From the IMG/VR virus record IMGVR_UViG_3300027851_000053, positions 1-43,323 of that record: 43,323 nt of DNA. The stretch is one strand, 5' to 3'. Position 1 is the stretch's first letter, and each line of letters opens with the position of its first letter. This document shows, in pieces, positions 30,205 through 38,484 of the stretch. The position numbers and the translations under genes are program-made. The notes under the pieces are model-generated. The model saw only the letters and a list, made by a program, of their open reading frames with translations, did no database searches and was not told the DNA's origin. Source of the DNA: a virus.

Positions 30205-30375
30205 TCAATTTCCCTCTAAATAATTAATCAACTTCAATGCAGTGTTATAACTTGGGTTTTTATTGCGCCCAGTGGCAATATTAAAAACCGTCTGATATTG
30301 CAGATTGCATCGGCGCGATACCTCGGCAATGTTGCGGTCTTGTAACTTCTCTTTTACTTGTTCAAGCGTCATCAT
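30205..30375 (-). CDS. Small Cro-like HTH repressor, paralog of 26025..26219
   Basis: A 56-residue HTH protein: LEQVKEKLQDRNIAEVSRRCNLQYQTVFNIATGRNKNPSYNTALKLINYL. GGAG lies 9 bases upstream of the ATG at 30375. It is transcribed divergently from the recombination operon, whose promoter faces it. Probably controls both directions. Confidence 0.75.
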   Translation of the reverse strand: MMTLEQVKEKLQDRNIAEVSRRCNLQYQTVFNIATGRNKNPSYNTALKLINYLEGN

Positions 30376-30400
30376 TTAACTTACTCCGTTATTTTGATTT

Positions 30401-30428
30401 AATATAACACAATACAAAATATATGCAA
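30401..30428 (-). promoter_or_regulatory. Minus-strand promoter of the HTH/membrane early operon
   Basis: Minus strand -35 TTGCAT (30428-30423), 16 bases, -10 TATATT (30406-30401), 26 bases before the HTH start. Confidence 0.7.
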
Positions 30429-30455
30429 TCGTAGTAAATTATCTTAATTATAGTG

Positions 30456-30483
30456 TTGATTTTATCTTTCAATGTGCTAAAGT
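30456..30483 (+). promoter_or_regulatory. Plus-strand promoter of the recombination operon
   Basis: -35 TTGATT (30456-30461), 16 bases, -10 TAAAGT (30478-30483), 26 bases before ATG 30510. Confidence 0.65.
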
Positions 30484-30509
30484 GATCTTACTTTAAACGA
30501 GGTGTGAAA

Positions 30510-30659
30510 ATGGATAATCAAACAAAAGCATGGCTAGACCATGTTAAGAAAAACAGCAAGATTTTCTCAAAAGATGATTTGGCGATTGTGATTGAAACAC
30601 TATTCCAAGTCGGGAAAATTAACGCTGAAGAATATCAGCAGTTATTAAAGGCGGTTTAA
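30510..30659 (+). CDS. Hypothetical 49-residue protein, first gene of recombination operon
   Basis: MDNQTKAWLDHVKKNSKIFSKDDLAIVIETLFQVGKINAEEYQQLLKAV. Entirely helical and soluble. SD ACGAGG upstream, and 1 base before the ERF gene. No family recognised; position suggests an accessory to recombination or replication. Confidence 0.7.
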   Translation: MDNQTKAWLDHVKKNSKIFSKDDLAIVIETLFQVGKINAEEYQQLLKAV

Positions 30660-30660
30660 T

Positions 30661-31344
30661 ATGAACGAGTTAGCAACAACACAAGAAAACAGTGCAATTT
30701 CAGTTATTCAGCAAATGGTCACAAGCGGAAACTTTGATGTTTCTGTGGCTCGTGAATTGCTTGAGATGCAAAAAGATTTTATGAAGCAACAAGGCATCAT
30801 TAATTACAATAATGATTTCGCGTTAATGTCGAAAGAAATTCCAGTGATTGCCAGAACAAAGAAAACGCACACAACATTCTATGCGCCACTTGAGGACATT
30901 GTGAAAGCTGTGCAACCTATCTTGTCGAAATACGGTTTTAGCATATCATTCACAACTGAACAGCAAGGACTTGAAGCTGTGACGGTTAATTGTATCTTGC
31001 AACACAAGGACGGCCACAGCACAAAAACAGCATTAACCCTGCCAACAAAAGCAGTCAATAATTCAATGAATGCTATGCAGGCAATTGGTGCAGCAATCAG
31101 CTACGGCAAGCGATACACTATTTGCGGTATCCTGAATATTGCAACAGCTCAAGACGATGACAACAATGGATTCGCCCTGAATGTACGTGCTGAATCTGCT
31201 AAAAAGCCACCAATCGATGACGAGCGCTTAACTAAAGCAATCGAAAGCATCAATAGCAAGGCTACAACAATCAGCAAGGTTACAAGCTCTTTTACTTTGA
31301 CAGACGAGCAATTAATCCGCATTGGTAAGGAGGTTACAGTATGA
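30661..31344 (+). CDS. erf: ERF-family single-strand annealing protein
   Basis: A 227-residue protein with the ERF core: MKQQGIINYNNDFALMSKEIPVI, APLEDIVKAVQPILSKYGFSISFTTE, then MQAIGAAISYGKRYTICGILNI. The last motif is diagnostic. ERF anneals single strands and substitutes for RecA in phage recombination. Here it pairs with an exonuclease and SSB in one operon. The Ser/Thr-rich C-terminus is typical. Confidence 0.92.
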   Translation: MNELATTQENSAISVIQQMVTSGNFDVSVARELLEMQKDFMKQQGIINYNNDFALMSKEIPVIARTKKTHTTFYAPLEDIVKAVQPILSKYGFSISFTTEQQGLEAVTVNCILQHKDGHSTKTALTLPTKAVNNSMNAMQAIGAAISYGKRYTICGILNIATAQDDDNNGFALNVRAESAKKPPIDDERLTKAIESINSKATTISKVTSSFTLTDEQLIRIGKEVTV

Positions 31345-31508
31345 ACGACGAAACCATAACAACCGAACTGTCGAATTACTATGGGACAGTGAATTTTGAA
31401 ATCAGAAATGGCGAATATGTAATGACCCTTGATGACTGGGATTATTTACAAGCCATTGTGGTGTCAAGAGAGTTTTATGAAGCCGCTAAAAAGGAATTTT
31501 CAAAATGA
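31341..31508 (+). CDS. Small hypothetical protein between ERF and exonuclease
   Basis: A 55-residue acidic protein: MNDETITTELSNYYGTVNFEIRNGEYVMTLDDWDYLQAIVVSREFYEAAK. Strong SD AAGGAGG, 8 bases upstream. ATGA overlaps both ERF and exonuclease genes. Function unknown. Confidence 0.75.
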   Translation: MNDETITTELSNYYGTVNFEIRNGEYVMTLDDWDYLQAIVVSREFYEAAKKEFSK

Positions 31509-32248
31509 AACTAAACCCTATTCGTTGCTCGTCATTGCACAGACTTCTCACTAGTGCGAAGTCTATTGATGATGCTTTGCTAACGCCTGAACTGGCAGAA
31601 ATTAAGGCTAAGCGTAAACGCACAGAAGAAGAACAATCATTGCTAGATTTAGCATTGGCAAGTACTCTGTCTGCTACAGCGAAAGACCTTGTAGAAGAAA
31701 TGCTTATTTTGCAGAAATACGGTGTGCGCAATTTTAAAGGCAATAAATACACTGAAAAAGGCAACATTGTCGAAGATGATGCAATCACTTTCTTGATGCA
31801 ACATGAGGGTATATTCGCAGACAAAAACACTGAGCGCTTAAGTGATGGCATTATCACTGGCGAATGGGATATTTTCTACAATGGCGTGATTTACGACACG
31901 AAATGTCCGTGGGATTTTTTCACCATGCCGAAAACCAAAAAGAAAGTAGAATCTGCGGTGAAAGATGCAGGCTATGATATTCAGCAAATTGGCTATATGC
32001 GACTACTTAAACATCATGGGCGAGAAGTGAGTCATGCGGAAATCAAATACACGCTAATGCCGACCCCACAGCACTTGCTTTACGCTTCTGATGATGTAAG
32101 CCTACACACGGATTTTGTCGAGTCGCTACCGCCTGAAAAACGTATTAAAACGCATCGTGTCGAATGGTGCGACAAAACAAATGCTTTGATTGACTTAAAG
32201 TATAAATCAGCACAAATCTATGCTGAACAAATTTTCGATGAACTTTAA
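31505..32248 (+). CDS. YqaJ/lambda-exonuclease-like recombinase nuclease
   Basis: A 247-residue protein with a PD-(D/E)xK core: GNIVEDDAITFL (Glu), IITGEWDIFYNGVIYDTKCPW (Asp and the D-x-K pair), and a helix with Gln-x2-Tyr (QQIGYMRLL). This is the arrangement of Red-alpha/YqaJ exonucleases. It resects double-strand ends for ERF annealing. Immediately upstream of SSB. Confidence 0.88.
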   Translation: MKLNPIRCSSLHRLLTSAKSIDDALLTPELAEIKAKRKRTEEEQSLLDLALASTLSATAKDLVEEMLILQKYGVRNFKGNKYTEKGNIVEDDAITFLMQHEGIFADKNTERLSDGIITGEWDIFYNGVIYDTKCPWDFFTMPKTKKKVESAVKDAGYDIQQIGYMRLLKHHGREVSHAEIKYTLMPTPQHLLYASDDVSLHTDFVESLPPEKRIKTHRVEWCDKTNALIDLKYKSAQIYAEQIFDEL

Positions 32249-32260
32249 AGGTGAAATAAA

Positions 32261-32653
32261 ATGACCACAGTAACAATTCTAGGAAAACTTGGCGGTGATG
32301 TTGAGTTAAAAGACGTGAACGGTACGGCGCTTGCAAAATTCAGTGTGGCTCAAAATGTCGGCTTCGGTGATAAGAAGTCTACAAATTGGTTTAACGTCTC
32401 AATTTGGGGTGGTCAAGCAAAATCAAACTTTGTGGATTACCTGAAAAAAGGGCAAATGGTTCAGGTTGTGGGCGAACTATCAACACGCGAATATAACGGC
32501 AAGACATATATGGAGGTGCGTTCATATTCTTGCAACTTGGCAGGCAGTCCGCAGGGTGGTCAGCAACAAGCGCCACAACAGGCACAACCTAAACCACAGG
32601 CGCAACCAGCAAATAGCCAAAACTCTGACGATGGGGACGATTTACCCTTTTGA
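32261..32653 (+). CDS. ssb: Single-stranded DNA-binding protein
   Basis: A 130-residue SSB: OB fold in residues 1-95 (TILGKLGGDVELKDVNGTALAKFSVA, NWFNVSIWG, GQMVQVVGELSTREYNGK), a Gln/Pro-rich linker, and the acidic tip DDGDDLPF that binds partner enzymes. Belongs to the recombination operon; coats single strands during replication. Confidence 0.95.
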   Translation: MTTVTILGKLGGDVELKDVNGTALAKFSVAQNVGFGDKKSTNWFNVSIWGGQAKSNFVDYLKKGQMVQVVGELSTREYNGKTYMEVRSYSCNLAGSPQGGQQQAPQQAQPKPQAQPANSQNSDDGDDLPF

Positions 32654-32669
32654 TCTATAAATAACACCC

Positions 32670-32691
32670 GCCACGATAGAAATGTCGTGGC
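32670..32691 (+). other. Intercistronic hairpin before the MazG-like gene
   Basis: GCCACGA / TCGTGGC, 7-bp perfect stem with an 8-base loop, and no U-run. It may protect mRNA ends or space translation; not a terminator. Confidence 0.6.
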
Positions 32692-32708
32692 ATTTAAGGA
32701 AAATGAAA

Positions 32709-33221
32709 ATGAATGAATTAATCCAAAAGATTGAACAATGGGCAAGCGACCGCAATATTATCAAAGGATCAAAACCTATTGACCAAGCAATGAAGTTGTT
32801 TAGCGAGTTTGGCGAACTAGCTGATAATGTCGGGAAAGGTCGGGATTGTCGCGACGATATTGGCGATATTTTTGTGGTGCTAACGGTTATTGCGAAACAG
32901 GTTAATCACTCATTAACCCAATTGAATTTTGACGCTTTGCAATGGGCAGAGGGTGATAGCAAGGAGTTAGTATTGATTTTGAATAATACATTATCCGAGC
33001 TAGTAGGTTATGCACATAATGCTAATTTCTTTCATATTGGCTTATTTAAGCGATCAATCAATACGCTGAATGCTATCGCTTGTAACCACAAAACAACCTT
33101 AAAAGAATGCGTACAGGTCGCTTATGATGACATTAAAGAAAGACGAGGTGTTTTAGTGAATGGCGTATTCATCAAAGAATCCGATCCTGCTTACGCATCA
33201 ATCGAGAGCAACTGCGAATGA
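32709..33221 (+). CDS. MazG-like NTP pyrophosphohydrolase
   Basis: A 170-residue all-helical protein: DQAMKLFSEFGELADNVGKGRDCRDDIGDIFVVLTVIAKQ holds the E-x2-E and D-x3-D metal sites of MazG/dUTPase-like enzymes. The second half repeats a similar but less conserved helix bundle. ATG 32709 is preferred because AAGGA is 8 bases upstream. It may lower ppGpp or clean nucleotide pools in the infected cell. Confidence 0.82.
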   Translation: MNELIQKIEQWASDRNIIKGSKPIDQAMKLFSEFGELADNVGKGRDCRDDIGDIFVVLTVIAKQVNHSLTQLNFDALQWAEGDSKELVLILNNTLSELVGYAHNANFFHIGLFKRSINTLNAIACNHKTTLKECVQVAYDDIKERRGVLVNGVFIKESDPAYASIESNCE

Positions 33222-33439
33222 AAGACCTGTTAAAAAATCCTGGATTTGCCGAAGCGCTCGACATGGCCCACAAGCAATACATTGATCAAATGTACCGCAA
33301 TGCAGGCAAGCAACCGCCTGTGCCTGAATCATTAATACCTTTGAGTTATGCAGATGCAAAGATTCAAAAGGGTTTAAATCAGTTAAAGCAGGGTGCAAAG
33401 AATGCACTTTATGCAGCGGATAAGCATTTAAATAAATAA
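33218..33439 (+). CDS. Hypothetical protein, last gene of recombination operon
   Basis: A 73-residue helical protein: MKDLLKNPGFAEALDMAHKQYIDQMYRNAG, then basic KIQKGLNQLKQGAKNALYAADKHLNK. ATGA overlap with the MazG-like gene. A terminator follows. No family recognised. Confidence 0.7.
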   Translation: MKDLLKNPGFAEALDMAHKQYIDQMYRNAGKQPPVPESLIPLSYADAKIQKGLNQLKQGAKNALYAADKHLNK

Positions 33440-33443
33440 CAAG

Positions 33444-33467
33444 AAGCCCCATCACGGGGCTTTTTTT
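33444..33467 (+). terminator. Intrinsic terminator of the recombination operon
   Basis: Plus strand AAGCCCC-ATCAC-GGGGCTT with seven T. It lies between convergent operons. The minus strand has only a weak U-run, so it may partly stop the lysis transcript as well. Confidence 0.9.
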
Positions 33468-33497
33468 AACCAATACCATAACTGTCCATAATTAATC

Positions 33498-33719
33498 TCA
33501 CTTCACCAAATATTTTGTTTCTCGATCTCTATCCTTGTATGTGGTTAATTCCCACGGTAAAGCAACCCACCCAAGACTAGATTCTTCATCCACAAAAAAT
33601 CTATTTTCTTTTTTAGCTTCTGCAATTTGCATTAAAGATAAATCGCCTGTGGAGACAATCCGATGGCCATCTACAAACTTTTTCATAAAATCTAAAATAT
33701 TTTCCACTTTCAACCTCAC
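33498..33719 (-). CDS. Hypothetical protein, end of lysis operon
   Basis: A 73-residue protein: MRLKVENILDFMKKFVDGHRIVSTGDLSLMQIAEAKKENRFFVDEESSLGWVALPWE. Soluble alpha/beta. ATGA overlap with the gene before. No lipobox or TM, so it is not a spanin. Function unknown. Confidence 0.65.
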   Translation of the reverse strand: MRLKVENILDFMKKFVDGHRIVSTGDLSLMQIAEAKKENRFFVDEESSLGWVALPWELTTYKDRDRETKYLVK

Positions 33720-33967
33720 TTCACTAAATTATAAATGCCTTTAATCGAGCTGATAAATTTAATCAATATCTCAGACCAATAAGACCAGTTTTCATATACT
33801 TCGATAAACATGCCTTTGATCATAGACAGTACAGATTCAAGTTTTGACTTGCCACTCATGCCACTATTTTCTAGTGAATCCATGGCGCGCGCAGTAGAGA
33901 TGTAAATTTCATATCCAGTCTGTGCTGCATCAAAGATATTTAAGGCGATTGATTCGATTTTTTTCAT
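33716..33967 (-). CDS. Hypothetical helical protein next to endolysin
   Basis: An 83-residue protein: MKKIESIALNIFDAAQTGYEIYISTARAMDSLENSG, then ESVLSMIKGMFIEVYENW. Mostly amphipathic helices without a clear TM. The start overlaps the endolysin stop by 1 base. Possibly a lysis or assembly factor; unknown. Confidence 0.65.
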   Translation of the reverse strand: MKKIESIALNIFDAAQTGYEIYISTARAMDSLENSGMSGKSKLESVLSMIKGMFIEVYENWSYWSEILIKFISSIKGIYNLVK

Positions 33968-34575
33968 TAGTAGCTCCGTAATGCTTTTTCAAAGGTTTCA
34001 GCATATCCAGCAATCAAGCTTGCTTTATCCATGCCGTTGATGATTCTGCGTGCGTTTAAGTAGTCTTTCTTGGATTGATTGATGTAGTCGGATAGTTTTC
34101 GCCCAGTAAACCACCCCTCCTTCATACCTAACAATAGAATATTGGTCGCGTGTTCAATCTGCATTACATCATCGGGGTTATTCAAGAAATCGTGCTTTAG
34201 TTTTTCCGATGCTTTGTCGTAATTAGCCCACCAAGTGAGTTGAACATATCCGCGCCCATAATATAGATGGGGGTAATCAGACTGCAAATAAGCCGTAGTC
34301 TTTGAACCGTCTTTGAAGGTGTACAATTGATCTTTACTATTTTTGTACCATGTCCCGTAGATTCGCCCTTTTCCTTTTCCATATTCTGCGATTGGTTGCA
34401 TTGTGGTTGCTGTTTCATGCCAGATTGTTGCAAGAATATAAGCCCCCTGTGGATATGAAATGCTTTTATCCGCATCCATAGCAGAAACAATATGATTAAA
34501 CGCGCTTACTTGGCTTTCCGATAATTTCCCAAAAGCTTTGCGTATAATATCAAAACCACCTTTCGTTAGCTTCAC
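33967..34575 (-). CDS. Endolysin, GH19 chitinase-like
   Basis: A 202-residue GH19 glycosidase: AYILATIWHETATTMQPIAEYGKGKGRIYG (catalytic Glu region), YYGRGYVQLTWWANYDKA, then LLLGMKEGWFTGRKLSDYIN. GH19 endolysins cut the glycan of Gram-negative peptidoglycan. No signal peptide, so holins are needed for export. It overlaps the upstream holin-like gene by 4 bases. Confidence 0.92.
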   Translation of the reverse strand: MKLTKGGFDIIRKAFGKLSESQVSAFNHIVSAMDADKSISYPQGAYILATIWHETATTMQPIAEYGKGKGRIYGTWYKNSKDQLYTFKDGSKTTAYLQSDYPHLYYGRGYVQLTWWANYDKASEKLKHDFLNNPDDVMQIEHATNILLLGMKEGWFTGRKLSDYINQSKKDYLNARRIINGMDKASLIAGYAETFEKALRSY

Positions 34576-34811
34576 TTATAACTACCCCTCTTATAAATTA
34601 ATGTCGTTCCGTATGCTGTAAGGAATGCAATAACAATAAATAGAACGTCCATTATCATATCATGGTGCTTCGGTACTGAAAGCACGCCCACAATGGCAAG
34701 CATACCGATGCACATTAAGCCTTTCGCAAACCATTTTAAATCTACGCGCCTATTCATTACCATAAACAGAAAACAGAAAAAAATTACAATCAAGCAAATA
34801 TTAGTGATCAT
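34572..34811 (-). CDS. Holin or antiholin candidate, three TM segments
   Basis: A 79-residue protein with hydrophobic stretches at about 1-19, 30-46 and 51-71 and a basic end (IYKRGSYK). It is directly upstream of the endolysin and overlaps the larger holin-like gene by 11 bases, so the two may act as a holin/antiholin pair. Confidence 0.7.
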   Translation of the reverse strand: MITNICLIVIFFCFLFMVMNRRVDLKWFAKGLMCIGMLAIVGVLSVPKHHDMIMDVLFIVIAFLTAYGTTLIYKRGSYK

Positions 34812-35166
34812 CTTCGAAGTCCTCGCCAGTCTTGGCTTTATAGCTACGATTAAATAACTTTTTAGCCAATTTTGGTATTACCGATTGTAAAAACTCAGGG
34901 ATGAACTGCCCTGAAACCGAGTAAATGAAGATGATCACAGTTAGCCAACCCACATGAAGATGTCCCGATGGTGTCATTGAGCCGATTAATGCCCATGTCG
35001 GGTACGACAACACACCTGCAATAACACCGCCTGCGAAAGCGGATTTAGTCCGTTCTCGTGGCGGTTGCGGTGATGTTAGAAAGTAGGCAATCATGCTCAG
35101 TGCTGTGACGAGAAGCACAAGCGCAATATGCTCAATATGCTCCTCTAAATTTTTAAAAATCTGCAT
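34801..35166 (-). CDS. Holin
   Basis: A 121-residue protein with three membrane segments at about 12-30, 43-62 and 70-90; GVIAGVLSYPTWALIGSMTP between them and a charged C-terminus (AKTGEDFEDDH) fit LydA-like phage holins. It makes membrane lesions that release the endolysin. It starts the lysis genes, after the tailspike terminator. Confidence 0.75.
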   Translation of the reverse strand: MQIFKNLEEHIEHIALVLLVTALSMIAYFLTSPQPPRERTKSAFAGGVIAGVLSYPTWALIGSMTPSGHLHVGWLTVIIFIYSVSGQFIPEFLQSVIPKLAKKLFNRSYKAKTGEDFEDDH

Positions 35167-35212
35167 TGGTTCGCTCTATATCAGTTTTATCGATAATAGC
35201 ACTTTTACCGAG

Positions 35213-35229
35213 AAAACCCCAAAGGGCTT
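35213..35229 (-). terminator. Intrinsic terminator after the tailspike gene
   Basis: Minus strand AAGCCC-TTTG-GGGTTT, a 6-bp stem with one G-U pair and U-run. Stability is moderate. Confidence 0.6.
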
Positions 35230-35233
35230 CTAA

Positions 35234-37510
35234 TTAAGCTATCGCTAAGAACCCGTAATCCAAGATATAAAAATTTAACTTGCTTGCAGAAGCTACAGAC
35301 AGCAAACCCGTACTGTTAACAGTTAAGTCTAAAGATGTTGGGATGCTGTCACCAGCACCCTTTGTTATTTGCACACCAATTAACTGACAAGACGCGAAAT
35401 CAAAAGTTGATGAGTCGTCATGGTTCACTAACCACACCCCACTTCGTGCGTGATTTGAGTCGGCTGTAGCTAACTTTAAAGAAACTAAATAAACCCCAAA
35501 CTTAGGCGGCAATTGTATCGAGAAAGAAGGATTTGTTACCTGGGATGTGGTTAATCTGTTCTTATAACTTGGCATAACCACATTGGATGTATTACCTGCT
35601 GTCGGTATATTAGACTGTACCGTAGGTATGTTGCCTTTTAAGTTAACTACGTTGCCCACACCACTGGTGTATACAATTCTGGAACCTCCCTCAATGACAT
35701 TGATATTCGCTGTATTGCTATTGCCCCCACTAAACTCAATGATAGGTCTGTTGGTGTCGCCTTTTTGCGTGGATGTAATATTAAATACCCCGCCTGTATC
35801 GCCAATTTTTAAAGCATGGCCATGAGTTCCATCTACTGTACGCAAGAATGATATGTTAGCTACAGTGCCAGTTATTGGAGCAACTGATGCGCCAAAAGAA
35901 CTATCATAAATACGTCCATTGTGTGCAGCACCAGTCAATAGAATATTTGCATTAATTGTGTTCCCATCGCTTGGCTCTACACGCCCATTGATAGATGTGT
36001 AAAAAATATGCCCAACGGAGGCAGTTGCTACAATTCCATCGTAAACGCTAGTTAGATTGAATGTACATCCAGTACATCCCGCAAAGTTTAAAGGGCCTGC
36101 GGAGCGTGATGAGTTTATTTCTGCGACAACAGACTCAGCATATTTTAAAGATAACGTGTGAGTCTCTGTCATATTAACACTGTCTGAATATTCACCAGTA
36201 TCTATGATCGTGTATTTACCATCCTTAGATATTACCTCTTGAACGTCATATATAGCATGTGCAGGACCGTACAGTGCTTGGCTATTCGTAGCCAAAACTC
36301 CTTGATTTACTTTGAAATCAAACCCAATCTGACCAGAACTTACGATGCTTTGACATCTATAGTTCGCAGATATGTCAGCAGTATTATTTTTAGCAAGTGA
36401 GCCATCTGCATTAGGTTCAAATAAAACACCGATGTTTTGCGGATTTGTCCCAGAATGTGTGCCAATGATCGAATTATTATTACCACCTAATACTATAATA
36501 TCCGCACAATAGCGGTGTCTAACAATCGCACGAGAATAAGATTTAAAAGTACGAGTGGTTAAACCAATAGAAGCATCATAAACACCGCGATATTCAATAT
36601 TATGCCCTTTTATGCCAGAACCATTATTACCTATGAGTGCAAATAAAGGACTACCCCAAAAATCGTAAATGAATTTTGAATCTGATGAGCAATTTAAGAC
36701 AAATCCATCGGGAATAACTAAAGTGTCATCATCACTATTCAATTCACAGTAAAAAATTCCAGATGTAATCTCTCCTCTAGCATTAATAGTTGCTCTAATA
36801 GCTTCAATATCATTAGCTATACCATCCCCAACTGCACCAAAATCGAATGGGTTTTTCTTTCGCTTATCGTTGATTTCCTGCTGACTCAATCCGCTTTCGT
36901 CAAAAACATCACGAGCCTGTGGCAACTCCCACCCTGTCATATCCACATTAGGGTCATTCGCATTGCCATTAACAGTGCTTTTTACAATGTCACCATTAGC
37001 TAGAACGACACGTTCATTTTCTTTATACCCGCCAACGCGAGAATGCCACTTAGATCCGCCGTTATAGTTGACTTGTTGCTGCGTTTCTCCGCTAGCGTCA
37101 GCCACATTTACAGCAGTTGTTTTATTTGGCTTTAAAACCCAACCCGTCATGTCCGTGTTAGGGTTGTTTTGGTTGCCCGCGACAGTGCTCACAACCTCAG
37201 TGACATTATCATCAAGGAGTAAATTTGAGCCTTCAGGATAACCACCAATTAAGGTTGATAGTCCCGCATTGTATTGGTAGCGCCCACCTTTACACAAAAA
37301 AGAAATGTTTTCCGTGATGTCGAAAAGCACACCGTTAAAGTCCGTACCTTTTGGCGGCTTACCACCTGAGCGAATGGATTGCATTGTAAGCGGGGGAAAT
37401 CCGAGTCTGTAAGTGGCGCTGTTATCAAACTCGCCTGTTACGTTTTGAATTTCGGTTTTTTCGCCCTCTTGCGCGAATGGCGTAGAAATTAATCTAGTAG
37501 GTTGTAGCAT
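35234..37510 (-). CDS. Tailspike, pectate-lyase-type beta helix (capsule depolymerase candidate)
   Basis: A 758-residue protein. N-terminal adaptor ~1-90 (FPPLTMQSIRSGGKPPKGTDFNGVLFDI); two repeated linkers ~115-215, each with NxNxPNxDMTGW; NPFDFGAVGDGIANDIEAI near 220, the usual start of a phage pectate-lyase domain; a long beta helix to ~680 rich in Asn, Gly, Ser, Thr; and a C-terminal trimer cap. It probably binds and cuts the host capsule. The N-terminus matches that of the neighbouring fibre, so both dock on the same baseplate. Confidence 0.9.
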   Translation of the reverse strand: MLQPTRLISTPFAQEGEKTEIQNVTGEFDNSATYRLGFPPLTMQSIRSGGKPPKGTDFNGVLFDITENISFLCKGGRYQYNAGLSTLIGGYPEGSNLLLDDNVTEVVSTVAGNQNNPNTDMTGWVLKPNKTTAVNVADASGETQQQVNYNGGSKWHSRVGGYKENERVVLANGDIVKSTVNGNANDPNVDMTGWELPQARDVFDESGLSQQEINDKRKKNPFDFGAVGDGIANDIEAIRATINARGEITSGIFYCELNSDDDTLVIPDGFVLNCSSDSKFIYDFWGSPLFALIGNNGSGIKGHNIEYRGVYDASIGLTTRTFKSYSRAIVRHRYCADIIVLGGNNNSIIGTHSGTNPQNIGVLFEPNADGSLAKNNTADISANYRCQSIVSSGQIGFDFKVNQGVLATNSQALYGPAHAIYDVQEVISKDGKYTIIDTGEYSDSVNMTETHTLSLKYAESVVAEINSSRSAGPLNFAGCTGCTFNLTSVYDGIVATASVGHIFYTSINGRVEPSDGNTINANILLTGAAHNGRIYDSSFGASVAPITGTVANISFLRTVDGTHGHALKIGDTGGVFNITSTQKGDTNRPIIEFSGGNSNTANINVIEGGSRIVYTSGVGNVVNLKGNIPTVQSNIPTAGNTSNVVMPSYKNRLTTSQVTNPSFSIQLPPKFGVYLVSLKLATADSNHARSGVWLVNHDDSSTFDFASCQLIGVQITKGAGDSIPTSLDLTVNSTGLLSVASASKLNFYILDYGFLAIA

Positions 37511-37536
37511 TTTAGTGTCCTATGAAATTTAAGTGG

Positions 37537-38484
37537 TCATCCAGCTTTTACAATATAAAGAAATGCCATGTTCTTTGGTCGGTTTTCGTTAGCCGTAGGG
37601 ACAACAAGCGATGCGTCAAAACCTTCACCACTTGCACTACCTGTTCCCGCTGCAATAACTCGACCAGATGAGGCGGTTTTATAAAATGCCCCAGTTACAA
37701 GGTTTGTATCTGTTGAGTAGGTGTTATTTGTTGTGCCTGTGATATTTCGGATTGCATCACCTTGAACAACACCAATTGCGGCAGAATTACCACCAAGACC
37801 ACGAATAAAACACCCTCTTAGGTCGGGAAGTGATGAGCCATATCTAGCAAACAACTTTGGATATTGCGCGCTCGTTATCGCTTGCCCATTCATAGCCAAA
37901 AAGCCCGACGGCGCGGAGTTTCCAAAATACGGTATTGGAGAGTAGGCGATTATATCTAAAACATCGCTTAATTCCTTGCCTTTTGCCGCCGTTAATGCTG
38001 CATCTGTTGCGGTACTCGATAAACTATCAACAATCTTAACAATGCCCGCAATACTCGCAGTTGCAGAAGCAATAGAGCCAGCACCTGAATAAATAGCCCA
38101 ACGTCCTGCAGTCCCGCTACCATTTGGATCGGTTAAATTGTTCGGGATAAGGCTAATGTAATCACGTGTATAGTCATTAGACGCAAGAATACAGCCTTGA
38201 TCATAACCGCCAATTTTCGCAGCGTAAGCGGGATCAAATTGAATGCGTAACCCTTTTTGACGATGAACCATATTTGAACTAATCGCATAGAGAGCGCCGT
38301 TCATATCTTGGCCGTTCGGAGCAATACCACCCGCATCTTGTGGGGTCATTGTGATAAGCGGAAAGCCATCATTAAGCGTGGCATCTTGCACATCCTGAGA
38401 TGGTTGCCGTTGCTCTTGTATCGTGTTTTTATTCGTGGCGTTCCAAGCAAATGCTTTATACCACATAATTTCAGGATTGCTCAT
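37537..38484 (-). CDS. Tail collar fibre protein
   Basis: A 315-residue protein. N-terminal adaptor: FPLITMTPQDAGGIAPNGQDMNGALYAISS, homologous to the tailspike adaptor. Middle: Ala/Ser/Thr-rich linker and helix. C-terminal: phage tail collar domain (YFGNSAPSGFLAMNGQAITSAQYPKLFARYG ... LPDLRGCFIRG) and NRPKNMAFLYIVKAG. It is a short receptor-binding fibre. ATGA overlap with the gene before. Confidence 0.88.
   Translation of the reverse strand: MSNPEIMWYKAFAWNATNKNTIQEQRQPSQDVQDATLNDGFPLITMTPQDAGGIAPNGQDMNGALYAISSNMVHRQKGLRIQFDPAYAAKIGGYDQGCILASNDYTRDYISLIPNNLTDPNGSGTAGRWAIYSGAGSIASATASIAGIVKIVDSLSSTATDAALTAAKGKELSDVLDIIAYSPIPYFGNSAPSGFLAMNGQAITSAQYPKLFARYGSSLPDLRGCFIRGLGGNSAAIGVVQGDAIRNITGTTNNTYSTDTNLVTGAFYKTASSGRVIAAGTGSASGEGFDASLVVPTANENRPKNMAFLYIVKAG

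Noticed and set aside
32670-32691. Terminator between SSB and MazG-like gene
   Set aside because: Perfect stem but no U-run, and the operon continues.
33498-33967. Spanin pair after the endolysin
   Set aside because: Neither small protein has a signal anchor or lipobox.
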